Assembly (NCBI GenBank): GCA_947497985.1
Contig: CANMIX010000010.1
Span: 1 to 64,000 of the forward strand
Reading direction: 5' to 3'
Source: an uncultured Paracoccaceae bacterium
GTDB lineage: Bacteria; Pseudomonadota; Alphaproteobacteria; Rhodobacterales; Rhodobacteraceae
DNA length: 64,000 nucleotides
The notes under the pieces were generated by a model that was not told where the DNA came from, did no database searches, and saw only the letters and a list, made by a program, of their open reading frames with translations. Of this stretch, positions 26,133 to 35,367 are shown in pieces (the stretch's first letter is position 1; every line of letters begins with the position of its first letter). A program made the position numbers and the translations under genes.

Positions 26133-28487
26133 ATGCTATTCGGTCTTGATGGCGTCGAAATCGGCCTCATTATTGTATTCTTCTGCCTTTTCGGAGGCAT
26201 CCTTTCGGGCTTCCCGGTGGCTTTTGCCATCGGTGGTGCCGGGATCATCTCCTTTGGTGTTATCGCCGCATTGGACAGCGCAGGTCTGCTGATCCACCAA
26301 GCGATTGACACCAACAGCGAGGTTTATCGTCAACTTGTCAGCTCGGGCGTGAAGCCCGACATCATATCGGTCTTCCGATATCCCGAATTACCACGGATCG
26401 CGGAACCGGTGTTTGTGCAAGGGTGGGAAACCGCGCTGGACCGCAATGTGTCGTTCATTGTGAACCGGATCAACGAACGCGTTCTTGCAGGTGCTTCGAT
26501 TGAGACACTGCTTGCCGTTTTGATGTTTGTTCTGATGGGGATCACCCTGGAACGGTCCAAAATTGCGAACGACCTTCTGACCACAATGGCGCGCGTCTTT
26601 GGCCCGCTGCCAGGCGGTCTGGCGGTGTCGATTGTGGTTGTGGGTGCGTTTCTTGCAGCCTCAACCGGTATTGTTGGTGCAACCGTTGTGACTATGGGTC
26701 TGCTGGCGCTGCCAACCATGTTGCGCAACAACTACAGCCCCGAACTGTCGACCGGTGTGATTGCGGCCTCTGGCACATTGGGCCAGATCATCCCGCCGTC
26801 GATCGTGATCGTTCTGTTGGGCACGCTTGCAGGTGACCTTTACTCCACTGCGCAAGAAACCCGTGCGCGGGAAGCAGGTTGTACCGATGCGTTGACCTAT
26901 CTGGGTGAACCAGCGGTTGTCTCTGTCGGGACCTTGTTCCAGGCGGCGCTGTTGCCGGGCATCATGCTGGCGCTTTTGTATGCGGGCTACGCCTTTGTCT
27001 ACGCTTTGCTGAACCCGGAAAAAGCACCAGCGGTTGTTTTTGAAGGCGGCACAGGAGAGCCGGTTACACGCAGTGAGGCTTTCACTTGGTACTTGGGTGT
27101 GCCAATCGCGATTATCGCAGGCGCTCTGCTTTTGGGCTCATTTGATATCATCGGCAGCCAAAGCACTGTTGTCTCCAGCTTCTCTGAAGCCGGGCAGGGT
27201 GCGGCCTTGCGCACAAACGTGGCGGCGGATTGTCAGGCCGCGATGATTGAACTGCATGGTCAAGTCGCTTGGGACGCAGCTGTTGCTGAACAGACCCTTC
27301 TGGATGCGGCTGGTGGTGTTGAACAAGCACGTCAGCTGTCTGTGGACGAGATCGAAGCGAACCGTATCGCAATGATCGAGAACGCGGCGCCAATTGGCAC
27401 CGGGATTGCAACGTTCATCGTGCTCTTTGGTCTGACACTGGCTATTGGCCGTGGTGTCGCACCTTCGCGCGACGTCAAACCGTTGATCCTCGGCGCGATT
27501 GGTCTGTTGTTGCTGGCTTTGGTCGACATTCTGTTGATCCAACCAACGACCTCAGCCGGTGGCACTGTTGCACTGATGGCGTTGCCAATGGTGTTGGTTC
27601 TCTACGGTGTGCGTGAAGCAGGGATCCGTTGTGCGCAGAATGATCTGATCCGCGTGGTGTTCCCACCGCTGGTTCTGATCATCGCTGTGTTGGGCTCGAT
27701 CCTGGGTGGTATCACCAATCCAACGCCTGCTGCGGCTCTGGGTGCAGGTGGTGCCTTGATGTTGGCGGCCTATCGTCGCCTGAAGGAAGAAGGCCAGTCT
27801 GGCGCCGTTATCCTGTGGGCCACATTGGCCATCGCAGTTTCGGTTCTGATCGGTGTGAACTTTGACCTTCGCATCAACCAAGGCGGAGCCAGTGCAGAAA
27901 GCTGGGTGGCGTTCTTTGTGGCCTATGCTTGCTACATGTACGCGCTATTTGGTCTGATCTACGGCTGCTGGGTTCTGTACAAAGGCGGCGTTCTGACGCC
28001 AGTCGTGCGCGAAACAGCCAAGGTCACATCCATGGTCTTCACCATCCTCATCGGCTCGCAGCTGTTGAACCTGGTGGTGATCTCCTTTGGCGGGGAGCAT
28101 TACATCCAGCAGTTCCTCAAGAGCTTTGACAATGAGCTGACGGTCTTCCTGATTGTGATGTTGGTTCTGTTCGTCCTGGGCTTTGTGTTGGACTTCCTCG
28201 AGATCATCTACATCGTGATCCCGATTGTGGGGCCTGTGATCTATGGTGGGTCGTTTGATCCTAAATGGGTGACCATCATGATCGCGGTGAACCTGCAGAC
28301 GTCCTTCTTGACGCCGCCCTTTGGCTTTGCGTTGTTCTATCTGCGCGGGGTGGCTCCAAAAGAGGTCACGACCGGCCATATCTACCGCGGGATCTTGCCC
28401 TTTGTGCTGATCCAGGTGGGAGGTCTTGGGATCTTGTGGCTGTTCCCATCCATCGTGACAATTGTGCCTGCGTTGCTTTCCAATTGA
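26133..28487 (+). CDS. TRAP transporter large permease subunit (DctM), enlarged
   Basis: 784 residues against about 430 for typical DctM. The transport core is intact: FLAASTGIVGATVVTMGLLALPTM, ASGTLGQIIPPSIVIVLLG, then PTPAAALGAGGALM, FLDFLEIIYIVIPIVGP-like and LTPPFGFALFYLRGVAP segments. Two large inserts are apparent: residues ~48-120, charged, between the first helices, and ~340-425, a soluble helical block (WDAAVAEQTLLDAAGGVEQARQ) flanked by extra hydrophobic helices. The gene follows dctQ by 17 bp and ends at the hairpin at 28511. It probably couples sodium entry to organic-acid uptake. Confidence 0.9.
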   Translation: MLFGLDGVEIGLIIVFFCLFGGILSGFPVAFAIGGAGIISFGVIAALDSAGLLIHQAIDTNSEVYRQLVSSGVKPDIISVFRYPELPRIAEPVFVQGWETALDRNVSFIVNRINERVLAGASIETLLAVLMFVLMGITLERSKIANDLLTTMARVFGPLPGGLAVSIVVVGAFLAASTGIVGATVVTMGLLALPTMLRNNYSPELSTGVIAASGTLGQIIPPSIVIVLLGTLAGDLYSTAQETRAREAGCTDALTYLGEPAVVSVGTLFQAALLPGIMLALLYAGYAFVYALLNPEKAPAVVFEGGTGEPVTRSEAFTWYLGVPIAIIAGALLLGSFDIIGSQSTVVSSFSEAGQGAALRTNVAADCQAAMIELHGQVAWDAAVAEQTLLDAAGGVEQARQLSVDEIEANRIAMIENAAPIGTGIATFIVLFGLTLAIGRGVAPSRDVKPLILGAIGLLLLALVDILLIQPTTSAGGTVALMALPMVLVLYGVREAGIRCAQNDLIRVVFPPLVLIIAVLGSILGGITNPTPAAALGAGGALMLAAYRRLKEEGQSGAVILWATLAIAVSVLIGVNFDLRINQGGASAESWVAFFVAYACYMYALFGLIYGCWVLYKGGVLTPVVRETAKVTSMVFTILIGSQLLNLVVISFGGEHYIQQFLKSFDNELTVFLIVMLVLFVLGFVLDFLEIIYIVIPIVGPVIYGGSFDPKWVTIMIAVNLQTSFLTPPFGFALFYLRGVAPKEVTTGHIYRGILPFVLIQVGGLGILWLFPSIVTIVPALLSN

Positions 28488-28510
28488 TCAACCTGACACG
28501 GTGAGACAAA

Positions 28511-28536
28511 AGAAGGGGCCCAGCGGGCCCCTTCTT
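28511..28536. terminator. Bidirectional terminator, TRAP operon / VOC gene
   Basis: AGAAGGGGCCC (28511-28521) pairs perfectly with GGGCCCCTTCT (28525-28535) around a three-base loop. It lies between convergent genes and touches the stop codon of the VOC gene. Confidence 0.8.
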
Positions 28537-28931
28537 CATGCGCTGGTTTTCAGCTCCAACAGATCCCAGCGATTGCCAAAGGGATCCTGCCAGACCGCCA
28601 CCGTGCCATAGGGTTCGAGGCGCGGGGCCTCTTCGAAATGCACGCCTTGGTCGCGCATATGTTGATGGTCGCGGGTGAAGTTATCGGTGGTCAGAAACAG
28701 CCCAACCCGGCCGCCGAACTGATTGCCGATGGCGGCGCGCTGTGTGTCCGTGTCAGCGCGCGCCAGGATCAACGATCCGCCATCAGCGCCAGGCGGCAGA
28801 ATGCGCACCCACCGTTTGTGGCCCTGATCCACGTCTTCCGCCAGCTGCCAGCCCAACGTGCCGCAATAGAAATCAATCGCGCTGTCGTAATCCGGCACGA
28901 CCAGCGACACGGCATGCAGCGCTTGTTTCAT
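28536..28931 (-). CDS. VOC family protein
   Basis: A 131-residue glyoxalase/bleomycin-resistance-fold protein: ALHAVSLVVPDYDSAIDFYCGTLGW in the first module, RVGLFLTTDNFTRDHQHMRDQG and VAVWQDPFGNRWDLLEL in the second, with metal-ligand-type His and Glu at the module ends. Its ATG overlaps the bpt stop in a TAATG junction, so it is translationally coupled to bpt. The enzyme activity is not predictable. Confidence 0.82.
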   Translation of the reverse strand: MKQALHAVSLVVPDYDSAIDFYCGTLGWQLAEDVDQGHKRWVRILPPGADGGSLILARADTDTQRAAIGNQFGGRVGLFLTTDNFTRDHQHMRDQGVHFEEAPRLEPYGTVAVWQDPFGNRWDLLELKTSA

Positions 28932-29746
28932 TACTTTTCAGTCAGCGGAGGCAGTTGGATATTGGCGACCTGCTCTGAGATGGGATCGCGCGTGTAAGGT
29001 TGGTCGCTTTCGGCCACTTTTTCAGGATCCTGCATCGGCTCCCAACGCCCCTGGCGATAGATCTCCAGGCCGGAAAACTTGGCCTTATACCCCATCTTCT
29101 CACTGCCGGGCACCCAATAGCCCAGGTAGACATAGGGCAGACCTGCGTCGATCGCGATTTGGATGTGGTCCAAAATCATAAACGTGCCAAGGGAGTTCTG
29201 TGCCAGTGTTGGCTCGTAAAACGAATAGACCATGCTCAACCCGTCATCCAACACATCCGTCAGCGAGACGGCGGTCAGCTTGTGGCTCGTTTCGTCCACG
29301 TATTCGATGACCCGGCTGCGCACCGGCGTCTCTTCGATCATGGCCGCATATTCAAAGACATCCATATCCGCCATGCCGCCATCGGCGTGGCGACTGTCCA
29401 GATAGCGGCGGAATAGGTCGAACTGATCTTCGGTCGCCCAAGGAGAGGTCGCCCGGCGGATCAGATTGGAATTGCGTTTCAACGTGCGACGCTGGCTACG
29501 GCGTGCCTTGAACTTTTTTACATCAATTCTGGCAGACAAACAGGCAGAGCAATCGGCGCAGGATGGGCGATACAGCACGTTCTGTGAGCGGCGAAATCCC
29601 TGCTGCGAGAGTGAGTTATTAAGCTGCTCAACACCATCACCTTGCAAAGCTGTAAACAGCTTGCGTTCCATCCGGTCTTCCAGATAGGGGCACGGCTGCG
29701 GAGCCGTGACGTAAAACTGTGGTGCAATAGGCAAAGAATGACGCAT
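28931..29746 (-). CDS. bpt: Aspartate/glutamate leucyltransferase
   Basis: A 271-residue N-end-rule aminoacyltransferase that moves leucine from Leu-tRNA to proteins starting with Asp or Glu and marks them for ClpAP. Recognised by the N-terminal Cys-rich ATE/Bpt signature: [18 protein letters not shown], then [16 protein letters not shown], and the C-terminal GNAT-like half with [31 protein letters not shown] and [18 protein letters not shown]. The start at 29746 matches family N-termini ([12 protein letters not shown]). A TGTAGTTTTACA palindrome (29750-29761) lies right before it. The VOC gene follows in a TAATG overlap. Confidence 0.93.
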   Translation of the reverse strand: MRHSLPIAPQFYVTAPQPCPYLEDRMERKLFTALQGDGVEQLNNSLSQQGFRRSQNVLYRPSCADCSACLSARIDVKKFKARRSQRRTLKRNSNLIRRATSPWATEDQFDLFRRYLDSRHADGGMADMDVFEYAAMIEETPVRSRVIEYVDETSHKLTAVSLTDVLDDGLSMVYSFYEPTLAQNSLGTFMILDHIQIAIDAGLPYVYLGYWVPGSEKMGYKAKFSGLEIYRQGRWEPMQDPEKVAESDQPYTRDPISEQVANIQLPPLTEK

Positions 29747-29798
29747 GAGTGTAGTTTTACATCCTAGGCAGCAAAGCGATACCCAAAATGATAGCAAG

Positions 29799-29827
29799 CC
29801 CGCCACGTGACGCCAAGACATGGCGGG
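29799..29827 (-). terminator. Hairpin after the RDD gene
   Basis: CCCGCCA (29799-29805) pairs with TGGCGGG (29821-29827) over a 15-base loop, 23 bases after the RDD stop. There is no good U-tract on the minus strand, so termination may be partial. Confidence 0.45.
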
Positions 29828-29849
29828 TATAAATGGTTTATTGGTTCTT

Positions 29850-30281
29850 TCACGCTTTGCGGTTCAGCATAACTGTGCCGACAAACATATCAGCCAGGCT
29901 TTGTCCCTGTGCTGTGGTCAACATAAGCACGATCGACACCAGCTGCAGCGGCACAAAGGCAAGTGAGACCGAATAGGCCAGCGTGTGCAAGACCGCTTGG
30001 CCCAGGTTCAATCGCGCGCCGCTCAGATCGCGTAATTCAATGCCTGCGAACTTCATCCCCCAAGTCCCAGACCCGTTTGCAATGGTAATCACCCGGTAGG
30101 CAAACCCCACGATCAAAAACAGCGCGCCAAGGAAGAACAAGCCGATAAATGCGGTGCCAATGACAATGGCAAAACAGATGGCACAGATAATCAAACCATC
30201 TACAAACCACGCAAACAGTCGCTTGGCTGGAACCGAGGTGTAGAATTCAGGTGAATATGTCGGATCAGGCAGTGCTGACAT
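29850..30281 (-). CDS. RDD family membrane protein
   Basis: 143 residues with about three transmembrane segments. The family motif is in [20 protein letters not shown] (Arg followed by Asp in the first helix), and [25 protein letters not shown] matches the RDD middle loop. The C-terminal [16 protein letters not shown] is also typical. Function of RDD proteins is mostly unknown; some have been linked to ion transport. The start at 30281 leaves a short soluble N-terminus. Confidence 0.82.
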   Translation of the reverse strand: MSALPDPTYSPEFYTSVPAKRLFAWFVDGLIICAICFAIVIGTAFIGLFFLGALFLIVGFAYRVITIANGSGTWGMKFAGIELRDLSGARLNLGQAVLHTLAYSVSLAFVPLQLVSIVLMLTTAQGQSLADMFVGTVMLNRKA

Positions 30282-30365
30282 GGGGTGGGTGGATCCTTTT
30301 GCGGCAATCAAAGAAATTTTGGAGGCAGCGGTTGCCCCCAAAATGCGTGGTGTCCGTAGATTAAG

Positions 30366-30812
30366 TTAAGCCGGTTTTGTAGCCGTGTCATCGTCTTCTG
30401 CAGGCTGGCCCTCGTCCGAGCGGGACGCGCGGTCATCCATGAATTGGTCGAACTCAGCCTTGTCTTTGGCGGCGCGCAGACGTTGCAAAAAGCTCTCAAA
30501 ATCGTTCTGTTCCTGCTCCAGACGGCGCAACGTATCGGTTTTGTAGGCGTCAAAGGCGCTGTTGCCACTGGATTTATTCCCAAACCGTCCAGGTGTTGGG
30601 CGCGTGAAAGAAGCTTTGCTGCATTGGCCAAACATTTTTTTGCTCCAGATCATGTAAAACAGAAGGGCGAGGCCAACCGGCCAGAAAAAGACAAAGCCCA
30701 GAACCATTGCGGCGATCCAAGCGCCTTTGCCTTTGTCGTCCAGCCAGGCTTCGCAGCGCGTGAACCACCCTTGGGCATGGTGGTGGGGAACTGCGTTGGA
30801 AACGGTGGTCAT
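30366..30812 (-). CDS. DUF2852 family membrane protein
   Basis: 148 residues. The pattern WFTRCEAWLDDKGKGAWIAAMVLGF, a single long hydrophobic segment (FVFFWPVGLALLFYMIWSKKMF), and a charged helical second half (FDAYKTDTLRRLEQEQNDFESFLQRLRAAKDKAEFDQFM) match the alphaproteobacterial DUF2852 family. The C-terminal half should form a coiled coil. Two consecutive ATGs (30815, 30812) follow GGAG; the second has better spacing. Function unknown. It is divergent from glnE and shares a palindrome-rich control region with it. Confidence 0.85.
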   Translation of the reverse strand: MTTVSNAVPHHHAQGWFTRCEAWLDDKGKGAWIAAMVLGFVFFWPVGLALLFYMIWSKKMFGQCSKASFTRPTPGRFGNKSSGNSAFDAYKTDTLRRLEQEQNDFESFLQRLRAAKDKAEFDQFMDDRASRSDEGQPAEDDDTATKPA

Positions 30813-30847
30813 CATACTCTCCAGGTTTGGTTCGATGTAAAGGTCAT

Positions 30848-30866
30848 TCACATTACGTAACTGTGA
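30848..30866. promoter_or_regulatory. Palindrome TCACA-N9-TGTGA
   Basis: A perfect 5-9-5 inverted repeat whose centre is itself the self-complementary TTACGTAA. It lies 36 bp upstream of the DUF2852 gene in the space shared with glnE. Possible operator; the factor is unknown. Confidence 0.35.
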
Positions 30867-30900
30867 TATCGGAACGCATAGGCGCGCATTCAAGAGTTGA

Positions 30901-30917
30901 TGTAAAAATAATTTACA
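30901..30917. promoter_or_regulatory. Palindrome TGTAAA-N5-TTTACA
   Basis: A perfect 6-5-6 inverted repeat in the 218-bp divergent space between the DUF2852 gene and glnE. A related TGTA-N4-TACA element precedes bpt. Candidate regulator site; no family is assigned. Confidence 0.4.
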
Positions 30918-31030
30918 TACACGTATTTTCCCTGTGTCGCAGTCTGGTCCCGGGCGCGATGTTAGTCGTTGTATACCGTGGCGGGCATGAAGGAATTGAC
31001 CTTCCTGGCCGGGCAGCGCAGTTTGAAGAC

Positions 31031-33835
31031 ATGACCACTGCTTTGCAAATGACCCGCTCGCCGCGCCCCTATGATGACGCACTTGCACAAGAGACGTTGG
31101 ATCAGCTGCCGTGGTTACAGCCCGAGTATCGCACCTTGATTGCAGGCACCGCAGGTAGCAGCCCGTATCTGAAAAGCCTTATTACGCACGAACGTGACTG
31201 GTTGGGGGATGCGTTGGACGACCCAAGCGCCGCACTGGCACGGATCTTGGACCACTTGCCCAACATCGAGGCCACACAGCTTCCTGTGGAGCTGCGCCGC
31301 GGCAAACGGCGGTTTGCCCTGTTGACTGCACTGTGTGATCTGTCCGGCCACTGGAGTTTGGAACAGGTGACAACAGCGCTGTCCGATTTCGCGGCGCTGT
31401 CTGTTGATGTCGCACTGAAGTCTGAGATCGCGAAGCTGATCGCCCGTGGCAAACTGCCCGGCCAGTCCGAGGAGGATATCGCCTCAGCCGCAGGTCTTAC
31501 GGTGCTCGCCATGGGTAAGATGGGGGCGCATGAGCTGAATTATAGCTCGGACATCGATTTGATCTGCCTGTTCGATGAAACCCGGTATGACCCGGATGAC
31601 TTTTACGAGGTGCGCCAAGCCCTAGTGCGGGCCACCCGCAACATGTGCGCGATCTTGAGCGATAAAACCGCGGATGGATACGTCTTTCGCACCGATCTGC
31701 GCTTGCGGCCGGACCCTGCGGTTACTCCGGTCTGTGTGGCGATGGAGGCGGCTGAACGGTATTACGAAAGTCTGGGGCGCACATGGGAGCGCGCCGCCTA
31801 TATCAAAGCGCGCGCCTGTGCCGGGGACATTGCGGCCGGAGAGACCTTTCTGAACGGGTTACGTCCTTTTGTTTGGCGCCGCCACCTTGACTTTGCCGCC
31901 ATCCAGGATGCCCACGACATGCGCCTGCGTATTCGTGCGAACAAGGGCACCTATGGCGATCTATCTGTTCCGGGCCATGATATGAAGCTGGGACAGGGCG
32001 GTATTCGCGAGATCGAGTTTTTCACCCAAACCCGACAATTGATCGCAGGCGGGCGCGATCCGGAACTGCGGTGTCGGGAAACAGTCAAAGGGTTGGAAAG
32101 ACTGGCGCAAAAAGGGTGGTTCTCGGCTGACGTTGCAGATGAGCTGAGCGATCATTACCGCATGCATCGCACCATCGAGCATCGCATACAGATGGTGCAT
32201 GATGCCCAGACGCATCGAATGCCAAAATCCGAAGACGGCCTCGCCAGGATTGCCTGTTTGATGGATCTGGATACACAGGCGTTGGTGGATGACGTGGGCC
32301 GCCGCCTGCACGCGGTGCGGACACTGGCGGATCGTTTCTTTGCACCCGGCACGGGTGGCCGGTCAAAAGTTGAGGAACCCGAACTGCCGCCCGATTTGGA
32401 TGATGATGTAATCCGGCGCTGGCGGACCTATCCGGCCCTGCGGTCCGAGCGCGGCGCGCAGATCTTTGAACGGCTGCGGCCTGAACTGTTGGCGCGCCTG
32501 TCAAAAACCGCTCAACCGACCGAGGCGCTTTTGGCGCTGGATGGTTTTTTGGCCGGGCTACCGGCCGGGGTTCAGCTGTTTGCTTTGTTTGAGGCAAACC
32601 CGCAACTGATCGACCTGTTGATAGATATAGCTGGGACGTCGCAAGAACTTGCAGAGTTTTTGTCACGGAACTCATCCGTGTTCGACGCGGTTATAGGTGG
32701 TGCGTTTTTTGCGCCCTGGCCAGCTGCAGCGACCCTATTGGGTGAGTTTCAGGCGCGGTTGGTGGCCGAGGATGATTACGAGGCCAAGCTGGATGCCGCG
32801 CGATCTTGGTGTAAGGAATGGACCTTTCGGATTGGGGTCCATCATCTGCGCGGTTTGATCAGCGGCAAACAGGCGGGGCAGCAATATGCCGAATTGGCTT
32901 CGGTGGTGATCGACGGGCTGACACCTGTTGTTGTCGATCAATTCGCGGGCAAACATGGTGTGCCACCGGGGCGGGGGCTTGCGGTTCTTGGCATGGGCTC
33001 CCTTGGTGCCTGTCAGATGACCGCTAAATCAGACCTTGATCTGATTGTTATATATGACCCGCAGTCGCAGGAAGGCTCGGACGGGAAACGTCCCCTGCCG
33101 TCGCGGGCCTATTACGCGCGTCTGACCCAGGCCTTGATCACGGCGCTTACCGCTCCGATGGCGCGCGGACGCCTGTATGAGGTCGACATGCGGTTGCGCC
33201 CGTCCGGCACACAGGGTCCCGTTGCCACCAGTCTGGGCGCATTTGACAATTACCAGCGCAATGAGGCCTGGGTATGGGAGCATCTGGCACTGACGCGTGC
33301 GCGGGTCGTGTCAGCCACGCCGGGGCTTGCCAACGATGTGGAGGTGATCCGGGCTGATGTGTTGCGCGCGACCAAAGACCGGCAAACGACCGTACGAGAG
33401 GTGTCGGAAATGCGCGCGCGCCTGTCGGCTGCCAAACACCCCAAAGGTCCGCTGGATGTTAAAAACGGCGCTGGACGGATGGTAGACGTTGAATTGCTTG
33501 CTCAGACCGGCGCGCTGTTGGCAGGGGAGCCGGAACGCGGCATCGACGCGGGGCTCAACGCGGCGGTGGCCTGCGGGTGGTTGACGCAAGATCAGGTGGA
33601 TGCGTTGCGGGTCAGCTATGATCTGTTTGTGGAAATACAAATGGCCGCACGTCTATTGAGCGATCAGCCATTAGACACTGAGGCGATGAGCGAAGGAGCT
33701 GCCCGTTTTATTTGCCGCGTGGCAGGGATGAACGAAATGAACGATCTGGTGGCCACGCTGGCAGCACGCTACGCGACATGCGCCGAGATTGCAGAGGTCG
33801 CTTTACAGCTTGAGGACACGAATGACCAAGAATGA
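31031..33835 (+). CDS. glnE: Bifunctional glutamine synthetase adenylyltransferase / adenylyl-removing enzyme
   Basis: 934 residues, close to the ~946 of E. coli GlnE. It adds and removes AMP on glutamine synthetase in response to PII and glutamine. Two nucleotidyltransferase domains are evident: the N-terminal one at GKMGAHELNYSSDIDLICLFDE (about residue 160) and the C-terminal one at GMGSLGACQMTAKSDLDLIVIYD (about residue 655), each with the paired aspartates. The linker has GQGGIREIEFFTQ. The start at 31031 is set by family resemblance (RSPRPYDDAL, then LLAGTAGSSPYLKSL-like residues); longer in-frame starts add unrelated sequence. Ribosome-site support is weak. Its end overlaps the next gene by 14 bp. 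Confidence 0.92.
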   Translation: MTTALQMTRSPRPYDDALAQETLDQLPWLQPEYRTLIAGTAGSSPYLKSLITHERDWLGDALDDPSAALARILDHLPNIEATQLPVELRRGKRRFALLTALCDLSGHWSLEQVTTALSDFAALSVDVALKSEIAKLIARGKLPGQSEEDIASAAGLTVLAMGKMGAHELNYSSDIDLICLFDETRYDPDDFYEVRQALVRATRNMCAILSDKTADGYVFRTDLRLRPDPAVTPVCVAMEAAERYYESLGRTWERAAYIKARACAGDIAAGETFLNGLRPFVWRRHLDFAAIQDAHDMRLRIRANKGTYGDLSVPGHDMKLGQGGIREIEFFTQTRQLIAGGRDPELRCRETVKGLERLAQKGWFSADVADELSDHYRMHRTIEHRIQMVHDAQTHRMPKSEDGLARIACLMDLDTQALVDDVGRRLHAVRTLADRFFAPGTGGRSKVEEPELPPDLDDDVIRRWRTYPALRSERGAQIFERLRPELLARLSKTAQPTEALLALDGFLAGLPAGVQLFALFEANPQLIDLLIDIAGTSQELAEFLSRNSSVFDAVIGGAFFAPWPAAATLLGEFQARLVAEDDYEAKLDAARSWCKEWTFRIGVHHLRGLISGKQAGQQYAELASVVIDGLTPVVVDQFAGKHGVPPGRGLAVLGMGSLGACQMTAKSDLDLIVIYDPQSQEGSDGKRPLPSRAYYARLTQALITALTAPMARGRLYEVDMRLRPSGTQGPVATSLGAFDNYQRNEAWVWEHLALTRARVVSATPGLANDVEVIRADVLRATKDRQTTVREVSEMRARLSAAKHPKGPLDVKNGAGRMVDVELLAQTGALLAGEPERGIDAGLNAAVACGWLTQDQVDALRVSYDLFVEIQMAARLLSDQPLDTEAMSEGAARFICRVAGMNEMNDLVATLAARYATCAEIAEVALQLEDTNDQE

Positions 33836-34091
33836 CGCACTGGACCCAAAGGGGTTGATCTACGAGGCCTTTCGCATTGACGGGATCACAACAGAACAGT
33901 GCCGCAGCATCTTTCTTGACTGGGCGCTCAGCTTGCCCGAGGGGATCAACAGCAAAGATGCGATTGAGCAGCTGGTGTCCCGTTACCAGACGGATCATCC
34001 CACACACCCGATGACCGAGGTATTGAAAGCAGGTCTTGCCAATACGGACCGGCCAAAGCGACGTGGGGGATGGCGGGGGCGGGCGCGTTAG
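33822..34091 (+). CDS. Conserved hypothetical protein following glnE
   Basis: 89 residues, soluble: LDPKGLIYEAFRIDGITTEQCRSIFLDWALSLPEG, then a C-terminal basic tail (KRRGGWRGRAR). It starts within the last 14 bases of glnE and is surely co-translated with it. I recall similar small proteins after glnE in other Rhodobacterales, but know of no function. The mostly helical body and arginine-rich tail are all that can be said. Confidence 0.72.
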   Translation: MTKNDALDPKGLIYEAFRIDGITTEQCRSIFLDWALSLPEGINSKDAIEQLVSRYQTDHPTHPMTEVLKAGLANTDRPKRRGGWRGRAR

Positions 34092-34148
34092 GGGGTCAAA
34101 AACACGCTTCCCCCTTTTCCCTGTGCAGACATCTGGGTAAGAGGGCGT

Positions 34149-35363
34149 ATGACAGAGCCGACAGATGCGCTTGTGCGCCCCCGTATCAGACTGAAACCCA
34201 AAGCAAACGCCCGCGCGCTGCGCCATGGGTTTCCTTGGGTCTATTCCAATGAATTGGTGACGGACCGACGTACGCGCAAGCTTGCACCGGGCACGTTGGC
34301 TGTGCTTGAGGACGAGGGGCAGCGCCCCTTGGGCGTGGTGGCTGTTAATCCCGACAGCAAAATCATTGCGCGCATGCTGGATCGCGATTGCGATGTGGAC
34401 ATCGACCAGGCTTGGTTTGAAACCCGCCTGTCGCGCGCTTTGCAGTTGCGCTCACAGCTGTATGCGCAGCCCTACTATCGTTTGATCCATGCAGAGGCCG
34501 ACGGCCTGCCGGGTGTGATCATTGACCGCTTTGGTGACACCTGTGTCGTGCAGCCCAACGCCGCTTGGGCAGATGCGCATATCGAGGCGCTCTGCGCGGC
34601 CCTCGCAGCGGTTTCTGGCTGCAGCACAATTTTGAAAAACGCATCTGGACGCACCCGATCCCTGGAAGGTCTGGACGACCTGGATCAGGTTATGCGCGGA
34701 CAAGCTCCCGAGGCCCCAGTCCCTGTTGAGATGAACGGCGCGACCTATATGGCGGATTTGACCGGTGGCCAGAAAACCGGCCTGTTCTTTGACCAGCGTG
34801 ACAATCATGCCTTTGCAGCACGTCTGGTTGCACAGGGCGCCCGGGTTCTGGATGTGTTTTCCCACGTGGGCGGCTTTGGCCTGGCTATGTTGGCAGGCGG
34901 GGCAGGCTCCGCGATGTGTGTGGACGGATCGGCTGCCGCACTAGAGCTGGCACAGATGGGAGCCAAGGCCAGCGGCTTTGACGACCGGCTGACCACCCGT
35001 CAGGGCGATGCATTCGAAGTACTGACTGCGCTGGGCGAAGAAGGGGTACAGTTCGACGTTGTGGTCTGTGACCCACCGGCCTTTGCTCCGTCAAAACCTG
35101 CACTTGAGGCGGGATTGCGCGCCTATGAGCGGGTTGCAAAACTGGCCGCGCCTCTTGTGGCGCCTGGCGGGTATTTGGGGCTGTGCTCCTGTTCACACGC
35201 GGCCGATCTGACCAAATTCCGCAACTCTTCTGCCCGTGGCATCGGCCGCGCTGGGCGACGGGGGCAGTTGTTGCACACAGGCTATGCCGGACCCGACCAT
35301 CCGCAAATGCCGCAACTCGCCGAAAGCGGTTATCTGAAATCCGTCTTCTTCCGGCTGGATTGA
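34149..35363 (+). CDS. Class I SAM-dependent rRNA methyltransferase, RlmI-like
   Basis: 404 residues. An N-terminal PUA domain (about residues 12-85: RIRLKPKANARALRHGFPWVYSNEL, PGTLAVLEDEGQRPLGVVAVNPDS) is followed by the RlmI middle segment (YRLIHAEADGLPGVIIDRFGD) and a Rossmann methyltransferase. SAM motif I reads VLDVFSHVGGFGLAMLAGGA, and the catalytic motif is VVCDPPAFAPSK. RlmI makes 5-methylcytidine in 23S rRNA; by resemblance this is the likely activity, but the exact target base is not provable from sequence. A PIN-domain gene starts five bases after its stop. Confidence 0.87.
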   Translation: MTEPTDALVRPRIRLKPKANARALRHGFPWVYSNELVTDRRTRKLAPGTLAVLEDEGQRPLGVVAVNPDSKIIARMLDRDCDVDIDQAWFETRLSRALQLRSQLYAQPYYRLIHAEADGLPGVIIDRFGDTCVVQPNAAWADAHIEALCAALAAVSGCSTILKNASGRTRSLEGLDDLDQVMRGQAPEAPVPVEMNGATYMADLTGGQKTGLFFDQRDNHAFAARLVAQGARVLDVFSHVGGFGLAMLAGGAGSAMCVDGSAAALELAQMGAKASGFDDRLTTRQGDAFEVLTALGEEGVQFDVVVCDPPAFAPSKPALEAGLRAYERVAKLAAPLVAPGGYLGLCSCSHAADLTKFRNSSARGIGRAGRRGQLLHTGYAGPDHPQMPQLAESGYLKSVFFRLD

Positions 35364-35367
35364 TACA

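Noticed and set aside
30987-31034. 15-codon frame MKELTFLAGQRSLKT ending in the ATGA of glnE
   Set aside because: The overlap would suit translational coupling, but it has no clear ribosome site and no meaningful codon pattern; probably chance.
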